Assembly (NCBI RefSeq): GCF_018904615.1
Contig: NZ_JADCNH010000030.1
Location: 1 to 48,621, forward strand
DNA: 48,621 nt
Direction: 5' to 3'
Origin: Verticiella alkaliphila
GTDB lineage: Bacteria; Pseudomonadota; Gammaproteobacteria; Burkholderiales; Burkholderiaceae_B
Shown one piece after another: positions 34,450-43,421 of this stretch. The notes below the pieces were generated by a model that saw nothing but the letters and a program-made list of their open reading frames with translations, ran no database searches and was not told the DNA's origin. Each line of letters begins with the position of its first letter. The stretch's first letter is position 1. The translations under genes were made by a program, and so were the position numbers.

Positions 34450-36072
34450 TCAGTTCAACGCGAGGCGCGCACCCGAGGGCATCTCGGCACGCTCGCGCGG
34501 CCCGGGCAGGGCGCTCGCGCCCCCGCTCATGCGGAAGACGGCCACGGTCTGCACGAGCTGGCGAGCCTGATTGCGCAGGTGTTCTGCGGCAGCGGCGCTT
34601 TCCTCGACCAGCGCCGCGTTCTGCTGGGTGGTCTCGTCCATCTGCGTCACGGCCTGTCCCACCTGGACGATGCCGGCGCTCTGTTCGCCGCTTGCCGCGC
34701 TGATCTCGCCGATGATGTCGGTGACGCGGCTGATGGCCCGGACGATGTCGTCCATGGTCTGCCCGGCCTGGGCGGTCAGGGCGCTGCCCTGCTCGGCGCG
34801 GGCGACGCTGTCATCGATCAGGGCCTTGATCTCCTTGGCCGCATCGGCGCTGCGCTGGGCGAGGTGGCGCACTTCACTCGCCACCACGGCAAAGCCCTTG
34901 CCCTGTTCACCGGCGCGCGCGGCCTCCACGGCGGCGTTCAACGCGAGGATGTTCGTCTGGAAGGCGATGCTGTCGATCACGCCGATGATGTCGACGATGC
35001 GGCGCGAGCTCTCGTGGATGCCTTGCATGGTGGTGACCACATCCGTGACGACGCGGCCTCCGCGCGTGGCGGTGTCGCGCGCGCCCTGGGCGAGTTCGTT
35101 CGCCTGGCGCGCGTTGTCTGCGTTCTGCGTGATGGCCGAGGACAGCTGCTCCATGGAGGCAGCCGTCTCTTCCAGCGCGGCGGCCTGGGATTCCGTGCGG
35201 CTGGACAGGTCCTGATTGCCCTGGGCGATCTCCTGGCTCGCGTCGGCCACGCTCTCGGCGCCCTGGCGCACGGTGGTGACAATGCCGGCCAGGCTCGTCT
35301 GCATCGTGCGCAGCTGTGCCATCAGGCTTTGCGTGTCGCCTGCACGCAGGACGATGGGCTGGCCCAGATCGCCCGCGGCAACGCGCTGCGCGACGTTGGC
35401 GGCCTCGCCGGGCTCGGCGCCCAGCTGGCGCATCAGGCGGCGCACCGTCAGGAATCCCATGAGGATGGCGAGGATGGCGCCCACGACCACCAGTTCGAGC
35501 GTCCAGCCCACGGTGGATTCGAAGCGATCGGTCGATTCCTCGAACACAGTCCTGGCCACGTCGGTCTGCAGCGTGGTGAGCTGGCTCACGACGACGTCCA
35601 GATCGCCGGTGAGCTGGGGCAGGCGCTCACGAACGATCCGGCGCACAGTGTCGAAGTCGCGGGCACGCATGGCCTCGACGCCGGGCTGCAGACCTTCGCG
35701 CACGAAACGCGCACGAACGTCGGCGAACTGCTTGGCGAGTTCGGCCTCGCGCGGGGTGAAGGCGTTGCCCTGATAGGCGTTCACCAGCTGCGTGATGCGC
35801 GCGATGTTGCCCTCGATGGTGCGCGTCGCCTGCGCAATCTCTTCCTGGCTGTCCATGACCACGGAGCCGGTGAGCAGCAGCCGGTTGCACAGGATGAGCG
35901 AGTAGATCTCGCCGATCTGGATGGCCGGCAGCGTGCGTTCGCGGTAGACGGTGCCCAGATCGTCATTGGTGCGTTGCATGCCATACAGGCCCAGGGTGCC
36001 CACGGCAAGCAGCACGCCAGTGAGCAAGGCGATGAGCAGGGTGAGGCGGGTCGACACCTTGAGGTCCTTCAT
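34450..36072 (-). CDS. Methyl-accepting chemotaxis protein
   Basis: This 540-residue chemoreceptor has TM1 at about 9-31, a periplasmic four-helix-type ligand domain at 32-188 and TM2 at about 190-211. A HAMP domain follows, with [20 protein letters not shown] near its start, then a long coiled-coil signalling domain. The kinase-control tip is highly conserved ([20 protein letters not shown], then [19 protein letters not shown]). The C-terminus lacks the NWETF-type pentapeptide used to tether CheR. No other chemotaxis genes are nearby, so it is an orphan receptor. The ligand is unknown. Confidence 0.95.
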   Translation of the reverse strand: MKDLKVSTRLTLLIALLTGVLLAVGTLGLYGMQRTNDDLGTVYRERTLPAIQIGEIYSLILCNRLLLTGSVVMDSQEEIAQATRTIEGNIARITQLVNAYQGNAFTPREAELAKQFADVRARFVREGLQPGVEAMRARDFDTVRRIVRERLPQLTGDLDVVVSQLTTLQTDVARTVFEESTDRFESTVGWTLELVVVGAILAILMGFLTVRRLMRQLGAEPGEAANVAQRVAAGDLGQPIVLRAGDTQSLMAQLRTMQTSLAGIVTTVRQGAESVADASQEIAQGNQDLSSRTESQAAALEETAASMEQLSSAITQNADNARQANELAQGARDTATRGGRVVTDVVTTMQGIHESSRRIVDIIGVIDSIAFQTNILALNAAVEAARAGEQGKGFAVVASEVRHLAQRSADAAKEIKALIDDSVARAEQGSALTAQAGQTMDDIVRAISRVTDIIGEISAASGEQSAGIVQVGQAVTQMDETTQQNAALVEESAAAAEHLRNQARQLVQTVAVFRMSGGASALPGPRERAEMPSGARLALN

Positions 36073-36125
36073 GGCAGTCTCGGCAGATCAAAAAATGACA
36101 GGGTTAACGCTAATGTGATTTATTG

Positions 36126-36141
36126 TGTCAACTCATGTCAA
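36126..36141 (-). promoter_or_regulatory. Possible promoter region of the chemoreceptor gene
   Basis: Two TTGACA hexamers ten bases apart lie on the minus strand at 36126-36131 and 36136-36141, about 55-70 bases before the chemoreceptor start in an AT-rich gap. Either could be a -35 element. No strong -10 is seen at 17 bases, and no convincing sigma-28 site was found. Confidence 0.3.
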
Positions 36142-36266
36142 TGGATTTCTCGAGACAGTTTGATGGACATCAAGAGCGCGTGCTTTCGTCGCTCCGCAAA
36201 GGCTCAACGCCGGCGAAAGGGCGCGGCGTAGAATCAGCGGCACCCGAAGACAGCGAGGAGACACTC

Positions 36267-37250
36267 ATGAAGGTCTGCATCTACGGCGCTGGTGCGATCG
36301 GTGGTCTGATCGGCGCGCATCTGGCGCAAGCCGGGGAGGCCGACGTGAGCGCCGTGGCGCGGGGCCAGACGCTGGCGGCTTTGCGCACGCAGGGCTGGCG
36401 CGTGCGGCGCGAGGGTGTCGTGCGCACGGCGCCCGCGCGGGCCGTGGCCGATCCGGCAGAGCTCGGCGTGCAGGACGTCGTGGTGATCGCGGTCAAGGCG
36501 CCCGCCCTGGCCGAGGTGGCGGCCCGGCTCGGGCCGCTCGTCGGGCCGCAGACGATGGTGGTGCCCGCGATGAACGGCGTGCCGTGGTGGTTCGGCCACG
36601 GCCATGCTGCGTTGGGCGAGGCGCCGCTGGCCAGCGTGGATCCCGATGGCCGCATTGCGCGGGCGATCCCGTTGAACCACGTGGTGGGCTGCGTCGTCCA
36701 CATCGCTTCCGCCACGCCCGAGCCTGGCCTCGTGGAGCACACCATGGGCACGCGCCTGATTCTCGGCGAGCCGGGGGGCGGCGTCTCTGCGCGAGTGGAG
36801 CGGCTGTCGGCCCTGCTCACGCAGGCCGGTCTGCAACCGGAGCCCTGCGCCGATGTGCGCCGGGAGATCTGGTACAAGCTGTGGGGCAATCTCACCATGA
36901 ACCCGGTGGCCGCGCTGACGGGGGCCACCAGTGACCGCATCCTGGACGATGAGGACGTGCGGGGCTTTTGCTCGGCCATCATGCTCGAAGCCGCAGAGAT
37001 CGGCGCCCGACTGGGGTGTGCCATTGACCAAGCACCGGAAGCGCGTCATGCGATCACCCGGCGCCTGGGCGGCTTCAAGGCCTCCATGCTGCAGGACGTC
37101 GAGTCCGGCCGGGCCATCGAGCTGGACAGCATCGTCGGGGTCGTGCAGGAGCTGGGTCAACGCCTGGGCGTACCCACCCCGAACGTCAATGCCCTGCTGG
37201 GCCTCACCCGACTGATGGCGCAGACGCGCGGGTTGTATCCGCGGGCCTGA
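36267..37250 (+). CDS. panE: 2-dehydropantoate 2-reductase family protein
   Basis: PanE reduces ketopantoate to pantoate with NADPH on the way to coenzyme A. The 327-residue protein starts MKVCIYGAGAIGGLIGAHLA (Rossmann G-x-G-x-x-G) and has the cofactor-pocket motifs VIAVKAPAL and PAMNGVPWW. The predicted catalytic Lys204 is in REIWYKLWGNLTMNP. Soil and aquatic bacteria often carry several paralogues acting on other 2-oxo acids, so the true substrate is uncertain. An AGGAG site at 36256-36260 lies just before the start. An in-frame ATG at 36123 has no matching sequence. The stop faces that of the LysR gene. Confidence 0.87.
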   Translation: MKVCIYGAGAIGGLIGAHLAQAGEADVSAVARGQTLAALRTQGWRVRREGVVRTAPARAVADPAELGVQDVVVIAVKAPALAEVAARLGPLVGPQTMVVPAMNGVPWWFGHGHAALGEAPLASVDPDGRIARAIPLNHVVGCVVHIASATPEPGLVEHTMGTRLILGEPGGGVSARVERLSALLTQAGLQPEPCADVRREIWYKLWGNLTMNPVAALTGATSDRILDDEDVRGFCSAIMLEAAEIGARLGCAIDQAPEARHAITRRLGGFKASMLQDVESGRAIELDSIVGVVQELGQRLGVPTPNVNALLGLTRLMAQTRGLYPRA

Positions 37251-37271
37251 GTCTTTGCGGGATGTGAAACA

Positions 37272-38213
37272 TCACGCCGCGACTGCTACCTTGGTCGGTG
37301 CCTGCACCAGCGCGTCGATCACGTGTTGCTGTTGAGGCGCAAGGGTTTCCACGGACCACATGACTGCCACCTCTGTAGGCCCGCCAGGGCTCGGCAGCCG
37401 TAGACGACGCATGCTGCCGTCGCTCGCCAGCATCTGGGCGGCGTGATCCGAGGTCACGAAGAGACAGTCGAGCTGCTGCGCCATTGCCCGATTCGTGAGC
37501 AAGGACGCCGACTCGAGGACTGCGCGAGGACTTGGTACCCCTGCCTGGGTAAAAGCCTGTTCGATCCGGTGGCGCATGGGCGAACCAGCGACGGGTAATA
37601 CCCAACGTGCGCCTGCGACGTCTGCCCAGGTGAGCCGTTGCCGGCGATGAAGGGGGTGCGCCGCGCTCGCCAGCACACAGACCGATTCGGTAAACAGAAT
37701 GCGCCGGTTCATACCCGTATTGAGCGCAACGTTGTCCATGCGAGCAATGAGCAGGTCAAGGCGGTGTTCGCGCAGGAGCGGCAGCATGACGTCCAGCGTG
37801 CTTTCGCGCAGCTCGAGATCGAGCGCGATGCCCCGTTCCCTCAGGTGAGCAATGACTGCGGGCATGAGCATCGCCCCCAGGCCGGGAAGCACACCCAGTA
37901 CCAGACGACCAAGGCGCCCGCCCTGCAGCGCCTGCAATTCGTCCTGCGTTCGTGCGGCGTCACCGAGCATGCGTTCGGCATGACGCAGCACCACATCGCC
38001 GAAGGGTGTTGGGCGCAGACTGCGTGTCGTGCGTTCGAAAAGCGGGGCACCCACGTCTGTTTCCACTTCCTTGAGCCACTTGGAGAGTCCGGGTTGCGTG
38101 GTGGCCAACTGTTCAGCTGCACGGCTCAGATTGCCCACTCGGGTGATGGTGAGGAGCCATTCCAGATGGCGAGGTGAGAGCCGACGGCACCACGCTGGCA
38201 CGACGGAAGCCAT
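37272..38213 (-). CDS. LysR-type transcriptional regulator
   Basis: The 313-residue protein has an N-terminal winged helix-turn-helix (RHLEWLLTITRVGNLSRAAE then LATTQPGLSKWLKEVETDVG) and a C-terminal two-lobed co-inducer domain. It is divergent from the sulfatase gene with only 100 bases between the starts. That is the classic LysR arrangement, so it probably controls the sulfatase and the Bug receptor behind it. The inducer is unknown. Alternating GAAT/ATTC half-sites in the gap are good operator candidates. Confidence 0.94.
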   Translation of the reverse strand: MASVVPAWCRRLSPRHLEWLLTITRVGNLSRAAEQLATTQPGLSKWLKEVETDVGAPLFERTTRSLRPTPFGDVVLRHAERMLGDAARTQDELQALQGGRLGRLVLGVLPGLGAMLMPAVIAHLRERGIALDLELRESTLDVMLPLLREHRLDLLIARMDNVALNTGMNRRILFTESVCVLASAAHPLHRRQRLTWADVAGARWVLPVAGSPMRHRIEQAFTQAGVPSPRAVLESASLLTNRAMAQQLDCLFVTSDHAAQMLASDGSMRRLRLPSPGGPTEVAVMWSVETLAPQQQHVIDALVQAPTKVAVAA

Positions 38214-38231
38214 TTATGTGTTCCTTGGCAT

Positions 38232-38265
38232 GAATCGAGGGTCATTATTCATTGGATCTCAGAAT
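38232..38265. promoter_or_regulatory. Alternating LysR-type half-sites between regulator and sulfatase
   Basis: GAAT (38232-38235), ATTC (38247-38250) and GAAT (38262-38265) are each separated by exactly 11 bases. Each adjacent pair forms an inverted repeat. This spacing resembles the T-N11-A operators of LysR regulators and lies midway between the two divergent starts. Confidence 0.5.
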
Positions 38266-38313
38266 TTCCGCAACGCATACTCGACGCTCTGACGACGAGC
38301 TCCCCGGTCGCCC

Positions 38314-39882
38314 ATGTCCTCTGCACCCAACTTTCTTTTCATCATTACCGACCAGCAGCGCGCTGACCATCTCGGGGCGTATGGCAACTGCATCGTGCAA
38401 ACGCCCAACCTGGACGCGCTCGCGCGGCGGGCCTGGTTGGCAGAGCGATTCTTCGTGGCCACGCCTATCTGCATGCCTAATCGTGCAAGTCTTCTGACTG
38501 GCCGCATGCCATCGACGCACGGCGTTCGCGCCAATGGCATCCCGTTGTCGCGACGCGCGACTACATTTGTCGACGCACTGCGTGAATCTGGTTATGCCAC
38601 CTCGTTGGTGGGCAAGTCGCATCTGCAGAACATGACAGGCCGGCCAGCTCTCTGGCCTAGCGCGGCCGAGCAGCGGACGCGTCAGGCGTGGCTATCCGAG
38701 CCTGGGGACTACGACGACGAATGGGCGCCTCGCTGGCGCGAGGATGCATTGGCTGACGTCCGTCTGCCGTTTTATGGCTTCGAACACGTCGATCTGGTGA
38801 TCGATCATGGGGATACTGCTGGGGGGCACTATCGCCGTTGGCTCGAGCGTGAACATCCAGAGGTTGCCGCGATGACAGGCCCCGAGCATGCGCTACCGTC
38901 AGACTACGCGCTTGCGCGCGCAGGCCAGGCCTGGCGCACGCGCGTGCCGGAAGCGCTGTCCACGACCAGCTGGATTGCCGATCGGGCCATTGATCGCTTG
39001 GCTGAACATGCTGATGGGCAACGTCCGTTCTTCATGCAGTGTTCGTTTCCCGATCCGCATCATCCCTTCACGCCACCAGGACGATTCTGGGACATGTATT
39101 CGCCGCAGGACGTGGCATTGCCCGCGTCGTTTCACGACAAAGGCCCGCGTCCGCCGCATGTAGCGTGGTTGCGTGCGCAACGCGAGGCTGGCAAGGCGGT
39201 CAAGCACACGCCCGCCGTCTTTGCCTGTTCGGAACAGGAGGCGCGCGAAGCCATCGCGCTGAACTACGGCAGCATCAGTCATCTCGACGAGGCAGTCGGC
39301 CGGATACTGGCAGCGCTCGACAGCCTGGGGCTGGCCAAGAACACGGTGGTCGTCTTCACAAGCGACCATGGCGATTTCTTCGGCGATCACCAATTGCTTT
39401 GGAAAGGGCCGCTGCACTACGACAGCATTATCCGAGTGCCATTTCTATGGGCTGAGCCTGATGGCATGGGCTTGCGCAGCGAAGCCCTATGTTCGGCCAT
39501 CGACCTAGCCCCGACGGTACTCGCACGCGCGGGAATTCCCTCCTTCCATGGCATTCAAGGCCGGTCGTTGCTGCCCGCGATCTGCGGCGGTCAGGATGTT
39601 GGCCGTGACGATTTGCTGATCGAGGAGGAAGGTCAGCGCGTCATGTTCGGCTTTTCGCAAAGGGTGCGCATGCGCACCCTGCGCACAGCGCGCTGGCGGC
39701 TAAGTCTATACGATGGTGTTGCATGGGGCGAATTGTACGATCTTGATCGCGACCCCCATGAATGTACCAATCTATGGGATGACCCTTCGAGCGCGCCAGT
39801 GTTGGCAGATTTGATGCAACGTCTAGCCCGTCAGATGCTGGCTCACACCGAAGACAGTCCTTATCCAAGCGCGCTCGCCTAG
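38314..39882 (+). CDS. Sulfatase (formylglycine type)
   Basis: The enzyme hydrolyses sulfate esters or related phosphonate/phosphate esters. The 522-residue protein has Asp13 in FLFIITDQQRADHLG and the activation motif C-x-P-x-R at 53-57 (CMPNRASLLTGR), whose cysteine is converted to formylglycine. The later metal site is SDHGDFFGDH. No signal peptide is seen, which suggests cytoplasmic action on an imported substrate. The Bug receptor gene starts 26 bases downstream and could import it. No dedicated sulfatase-modifying enzyme gene is in the window. Confidence 0.93.
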   Translation: MSSAPNFLFIITDQQRADHLGAYGNCIVQTPNLDALARRAWLAERFFVATPICMPNRASLLTGRMPSTHGVRANGIPLSRRATTFVDALRESGYATSLVGKSHLQNMTGRPALWPSAAEQRTRQAWLSEPGDYDDEWAPRWREDALADVRLPFYGFEHVDLVIDHGDTAGGHYRRWLEREHPEVAAMTGPEHALPSDYALARAGQAWRTRVPEALSTTSWIADRAIDRLAEHADGQRPFFMQCSFPDPHHPFTPPGRFWDMYSPQDVALPASFHDKGPRPPHVAWLRAQREAGKAVKHTPAVFACSEQEAREAIALNYGSISHLDEAVGRILAALDSLGLAKNTVVVFTSDHGDFFGDHQLLWKGPLHYDSIIRVPFLWAEPDGMGLRSEALCSAIDLAPTVLARAGIPSFHGIQGRSLLPAICGGQDVGRDDLLIEEEGQRVMFGFSQRVRMRTLRTARWRLSLYDGVAWGELYDLDRDPHECTNLWDDPSSAPVLADLMQRLARQMLAHTEDSPYPSALA

Positions 39883-39907
39883 TGCGCCATTCCACAACGG
39901 AGACATA

Positions 39908-40894
39908 ATGATTCCCTATTCCCTTGCCCGGTTTGCCGGCGCCATTCTCGCCATTCTCGCCATTTGCGCTGTGGCCGCGCCTAGCGCACACGCGCAGAGC
40001 GACAGCCAGCCGGTCCGGCTCATCGTCGGTTCGGCCGCCGGTAGCGCGCCCGACATGTTCGCGCGTTTGCTGGCCGAAGGGATGTCAGGACGGCTTGGCC
40101 AGACGGTGCTGGTCGAGAACCGCTCAGGCGCCAATGGCAATATCGCCGCACAAGCTGTGCTCCAGCAGGCGGCAGATGGAAACACCCTTTGGGTAGGTAC
40201 GCAGTCGATGGTTGAAATCAATCCGTCGGCATTTCAGCAGATGCCGTGGAAGCCCGAAGATTTCACACCCATCATCAAGGCGGTGGAGGCGCCGTTGGTG
40301 CTGGCGGCACATCCGAGCGTGCCGGCCACCGACTTCAAAAGCCTTATCTCTTGGCTTGAGAGCCGCAAGGGCAGCGTCAGCTATGCCTCGTTCAGCCCGG
40401 GCACGCCATCGCACTTCCTTGGGCATCAGCTGAGCGACCGTTTCAAACTGGATCTTGTCCACATTCCCTACCGCGGCTCCGCGCCGCAGGTCACGGATCT
40501 CATGGGCGGGCATGCGCTGATCGGGTTTACGCAGTTGCAGAGCGCGCTGCCGGCAGTCCAGGGCAACCGGCTGAAAGCTTTCGCTACCACGGGTGCGACG
40601 CGCACCCGCCAGATGCCCGATGTGCCGACGCTGCACGAACTGGGTTTGCCAGAGTTCGACACCACGATCTGGTTTGGTTTGCTCGCGCCGGCGAAGACAC
40701 CGGTCGCGCGCATTGACGCCGTACGCGACGCAGCCGCTCAGGCGCTGGCTGATCCAGACATGCGTAGCAAGCTCGAGGAAGCCGGGTTTGATGTCTCAGG
40801 ACAGACGGGCGAGCCCTTCGTGCGCAGCATTGAGCAACAGCGTACGCGCTGGGCTGCGCTCGTCAAGGCCACGGGATTCTCAGCGACAGAATGA
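39908..40894 (+). CDS. Bug-family solute receptor linked to the sulfatase
   Basis: The 328-residue periplasmic binding protein has a signal peptide ending in PSAHAQ at about residue 30. Bug motifs follow: PVRLIVGSAAGSAPDMFARL, GQTVLVENRSGANGNIAAQA and YASFSPGTPSHFLGHQL. It follows the sulfatase closely and probably shares its transcript. No membrane permease genes are adjacent, as is usual for the many Bug receptors of Bordetella relatives. A sulfated or otherwise anionic organic substrate is inferred from the neighbour only. Confidence 0.93.
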   Translation: MIPYSLARFAGAILAILAICAVAAPSAHAQSDSQPVRLIVGSAAGSAPDMFARLLAEGMSGRLGQTVLVENRSGANGNIAAQAVLQQAADGNTLWVGTQSMVEINPSAFQQMPWKPEDFTPIIKAVEAPLVLAAHPSVPATDFKSLISWLESRKGSVSYASFSPGTPSHFLGHQLSDRFKLDLVHIPYRGSAPQVTDLMGGHALIGFTQLQSALPAVQGNRLKAFATTGATRTRQMPDVPTLHELGLPEFDTTIWFGLLAPAKTPVARIDAVRDAAAQALADPDMRSKLEEAGFDVSGQTGEPFVRSIEQQRTRWAALVKATGFSATE

Positions 40895-40995
40895 CCGTCG
40901 ACGCGGCTTGGCGCCGCGCGCGGAGTTCGCAGGCGTGATACAACGGGCGGCATCGCGGCAGGTTTGCCGTGGTCCCGCCCGCTTTCGTACCCGCC

Positions 40996-41775
40996 ATGAC
41001 GCTTTCTGCAGACGACCTCCAGGCGCTTGCCCGCGCCAAGCAGCAGCTGGAGCAACCCGGCCTGGCTGCGCGCATCGGCCATTTCGTCGGTGCGCCGATC
41101 GAGCGTGGCCTGAAGGCCTTGCCCGGACCGGTATCGGGCATCGTCACCACCGCCACGGAAAAGGCCGTGAGCAAGGCCTTGCAGATTGCGGTGACGAGCC
41201 TGGGCAGCCGCACGGGCGGCACGGCGCGCGAAGGGTGGCACAAGCTGGCCGCGGGCGCTGCGGGTGCCGCGGGCGGCGCCTTCGGCTTTGCAGCGCTCGC
41301 GGCCGAGTTGCCGATCTCCACGGCCATCATGCTGCGCTCGATCGCGGCGATCGCCCGCAGTGAGGGCGAGGATCTCGCCGACCCGGCGGTGCGCATGGCC
41401 TGCGTGCAGGTGCTCGCACTGGGCGGCCCCGGCAAGGCCGACGACGCGAGCGAAGCCGGCTACTTCACCTCGCGTGCCGCGCTCGCACAGGCCGTACAGG
41501 CAGCGGCGCGTCATCTCGCACAGCGCAAGGCCGCCGACAGCGGGGCGCCGGTAATGGTAGCCTTCGCTGCCCAGGTGGCCGCGCGATTCTCCATCCCCGT
41601 CTCCGAGAAGGTCATGGCCCAGGCCGTGCCCGTCGTGGGGGCAGTGGGCGGCGCGGCCTTGAACACGCTTTTCATCGACCACTTCCAGACGATCGCGCAC
41701 GGGCACTTCACCGTGCGCCGCCTGGAGCGCCGCCACGGCGAAGCCGCGGTGCGCGAGGCCTACGAACGCCTCTGA
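40996..41775 (+). CDS. EcsC-family protein
   Basis: The 259-residue protein starts MTLSADDLQALARAKQQLEQ, the typical EcsC opening. It continues with GFAALAAELPISTAIMLRSI and ARSEGEDLADPAVRMACVQV, both family hallmarks. The middle is glycine/alanine-rich and membrane-interacting. EcsC proteins are named after the Bacillus ABC-transporter operon, but their function is unclear. A GTG at 40969 could add nine residues. It lies 28 bases before the malonyl-CoA synthetase gene. Confidence 0.88.
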   Translation: MTLSADDLQALARAKQQLEQPGLAARIGHFVGAPIERGLKALPGPVSGIVTTATEKAVSKALQIAVTSLGSRTGGTAREGWHKLAAGAAGAAGGAFGFAALAAELPISTAIMLRSIAAIARSEGEDLADPAVRMACVQVLALGGPGKADDASEAGYFTSRAALAQAVQAAARHLAQRKAADSGAPVMVAFAAQVAARFSIPVSEKVMAQAVPVVGAVGGAALNTLFIDHFQTIAHGHFTVRRLERRHGEAAVREAYERL

Positions 41776-41803
41776 GCGAGAAGGCCGTTTTCCTTTCACG
41801 ACC

Positions 41804-43318
41804 ATGTCCCAGACCAACGATAATCTGTACCAACATTTTGCTGACCGCTTTCCGGCGGACGCTTCTGCCGTCTGTCTCGATGGCTCGGACGGTCGCAGCC
41901 TCACCTACGGCGAGCTGGCTGCGCAGAGCGCGCGCTACGCAAGCGTGCTGGCGAGTCTGGGCGTGCAGCCGGGCGACCGCGTCGCCGCGCAGGTGGACAA
42001 GTCGCTCGAAGCCGTCTGCCTGTATCTGGGTTGCCTGCGCGCGGGCGCGGTCTTCCTGCCCATGAACACGGCCTACCAGCAGGGCGAGGTGGCGCACCTG
42101 CTGGGCGATGCGCGCCCGGTGGTGTTCGCCGTGCGCCCCGCGCTGCAGGCGATGGCGCGCGAGGTGGCGGCCGGCGTGCCGGGCGTGCAGGTACTCACGC
42201 TGGGCGACGACGGCTCGGGCGAGCTGGCCGCGCTCGCTGAAGCGGCACCCACGGATTTCGCGCCAGTGCAGCGCAGCCGCAGCGATCTCGCGGCCATCCT
42301 CTACACCTCGGGCACCACGGGCAAGCCCAAGGGCGCCATGCTCACGCACGGCAACCTGCTCGCCGGGGTGTCCACGCTGCATGCCTTCTGGCGCTTCGTG
42401 CCGGGCGACGTCCTGCTGCACGTGCTGCCGATCTTCCACATCCACGGGCTTTTCGTGGCGCTGCACTGCGCGCTGTGGAACGGCAGCACGATCCGTTTCG
42501 AGCTCAGGTTCGACGCGACGCGCGTGGTGCGCCTCTTGCCGCAGAGCACGGTCTTCATGGGGGTGCCCACACACTACGTGCGGCTGCTGGACGAGCCGGG
42601 GTTCGACGCCGAGGCGTGCCGCACGATGCGGCTCTTCGTCTCGGGCTCGGCGCCGCTCTTGCCGGACACCTTCCAGCGCTTTGCCGAGCGCACGGGGCAC
42701 ACCATCCTCGAGCGCTACGGCATGACCGAGGGCGGGATGTTCACGTCCAACCCCTACGCGGGTGAGCGGCGCTGCGGCACGGTGGGCCAAGCCCTGCCGG
42801 GCGTGTCCGTTCGCGTGGCCGACGAGGCGGGCAACGCCTTGCCGGCGGGTACAGTGGGCGGTATCCAGGTCAAGGGTGCGAACGTGTTTGCAGGCTACTG
42901 GCAATTGCCGGAGAAGACTGCCGAGGAACACACCGCGGACGGCTACTTCAAGACGGGCGATCTAGGCGTGATGGCCGCAGATGGCTACGTGAACATCGTT
43001 GGGCGCAGCAAGGATCTGGTGATCTCGGGCGGGCTGAACGTCTATCCCAAGGAAGTCGAGGAAGTCATCGACGACATGCCGGGCGTGGTGGAATCCGCCG
43101 TGATCGGCCTGCCGCACGCGGATCTGGGCGAAGCGGTGACGGCCGTGGTGGTGTGCCGTCCCGGGGCTGCCGTGAGCGAGGCCGACGTCGTGGCGCACGT
43201 GAAGGCACGCCTGGCCGGCTTCAAGGTGCCGCGCGCCGTGCACGTGGTCGAGGACCTTCCACGCAACACCATGGGCAAGGTGCAGAAGAACCTGCTGCGC
43301 GCGCAGTTCACCGCCTGA
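41804..43318 (+). CDS. matB: Malonyl-CoA synthetase (acyl-CoA synthetase family)
   Basis: MatB ligates malonate to CoA with ATP. The 504-residue adenylate-forming enzyme has the P-loop ILYTSGTTGKPKGAMLTH, the MatB-like block PIFHIHGLFVALHCALWNGS, and ERYGMTEGGMFTSNPYAGER. It also has GDLGVMAADGYVNIVGRSKD and the C-terminal catalytic Lys in NTMGKVQK. Pocket and length agree with malonyl-CoA ligases rather than medium-chain enzymes. No malonate transporter or decarboxylase genes are adjacent, so it may recycle malonate or methylmalonate. Substrate is inferred from motif similarity. Confidence 0.85.
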   Translation: MSQTNDNLYQHFADRFPADASAVCLDGSDGRSLTYGELAAQSARYASVLASLGVQPGDRVAAQVDKSLEAVCLYLGCLRAGAVFLPMNTAYQQGEVAHLLGDARPVVFAVRPALQAMAREVAAGVPGVQVLTLGDDGSGELAALAEAAPTDFAPVQRSRSDLAAILYTSGTTGKPKGAMLTHGNLLAGVSTLHAFWRFVPGDVLLHVLPIFHIHGLFVALHCALWNGSTIRFELRFDATRVVRLLPQSTVFMGVPTHYVRLLDEPGFDAEACRTMRLFVSGSAPLLPDTFQRFAERTGHTILERYGMTEGGMFTSNPYAGERRCGTVGQALPGVSVRVADEAGNALPAGTVGGIQVKGANVFAGYWQLPEKTAEEHTADGYFKTGDLGVMAADGYVNIVGRSKDLVISGGLNVYPKEVEEVIDDMPGVVESAVIGLPHADLGEAVTAVVVCRPGAAVSEADVVAHVKARLAGFKVPRAVHVVEDLPRNTMGKVQKNLLRAQFTA

Positions 43319-43421
43319 GGATTCACGCGCGCGGCGATGCTCGCCTCCGTCGGGCATTGTCATCATTGCCAGGGAGGCTCGGCGGTATCATGGCCCGTCC
43401 CTCCCTGATGGCCTGCGCCGC

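Noticed and set aside
36073-36122. A sigma-28 (flagellar) promoter for the chemoreceptor
   Set aside because: GCCGAGAC is present, but only seven bases before the start codon and with wrong spacing to any TAAA-like box.
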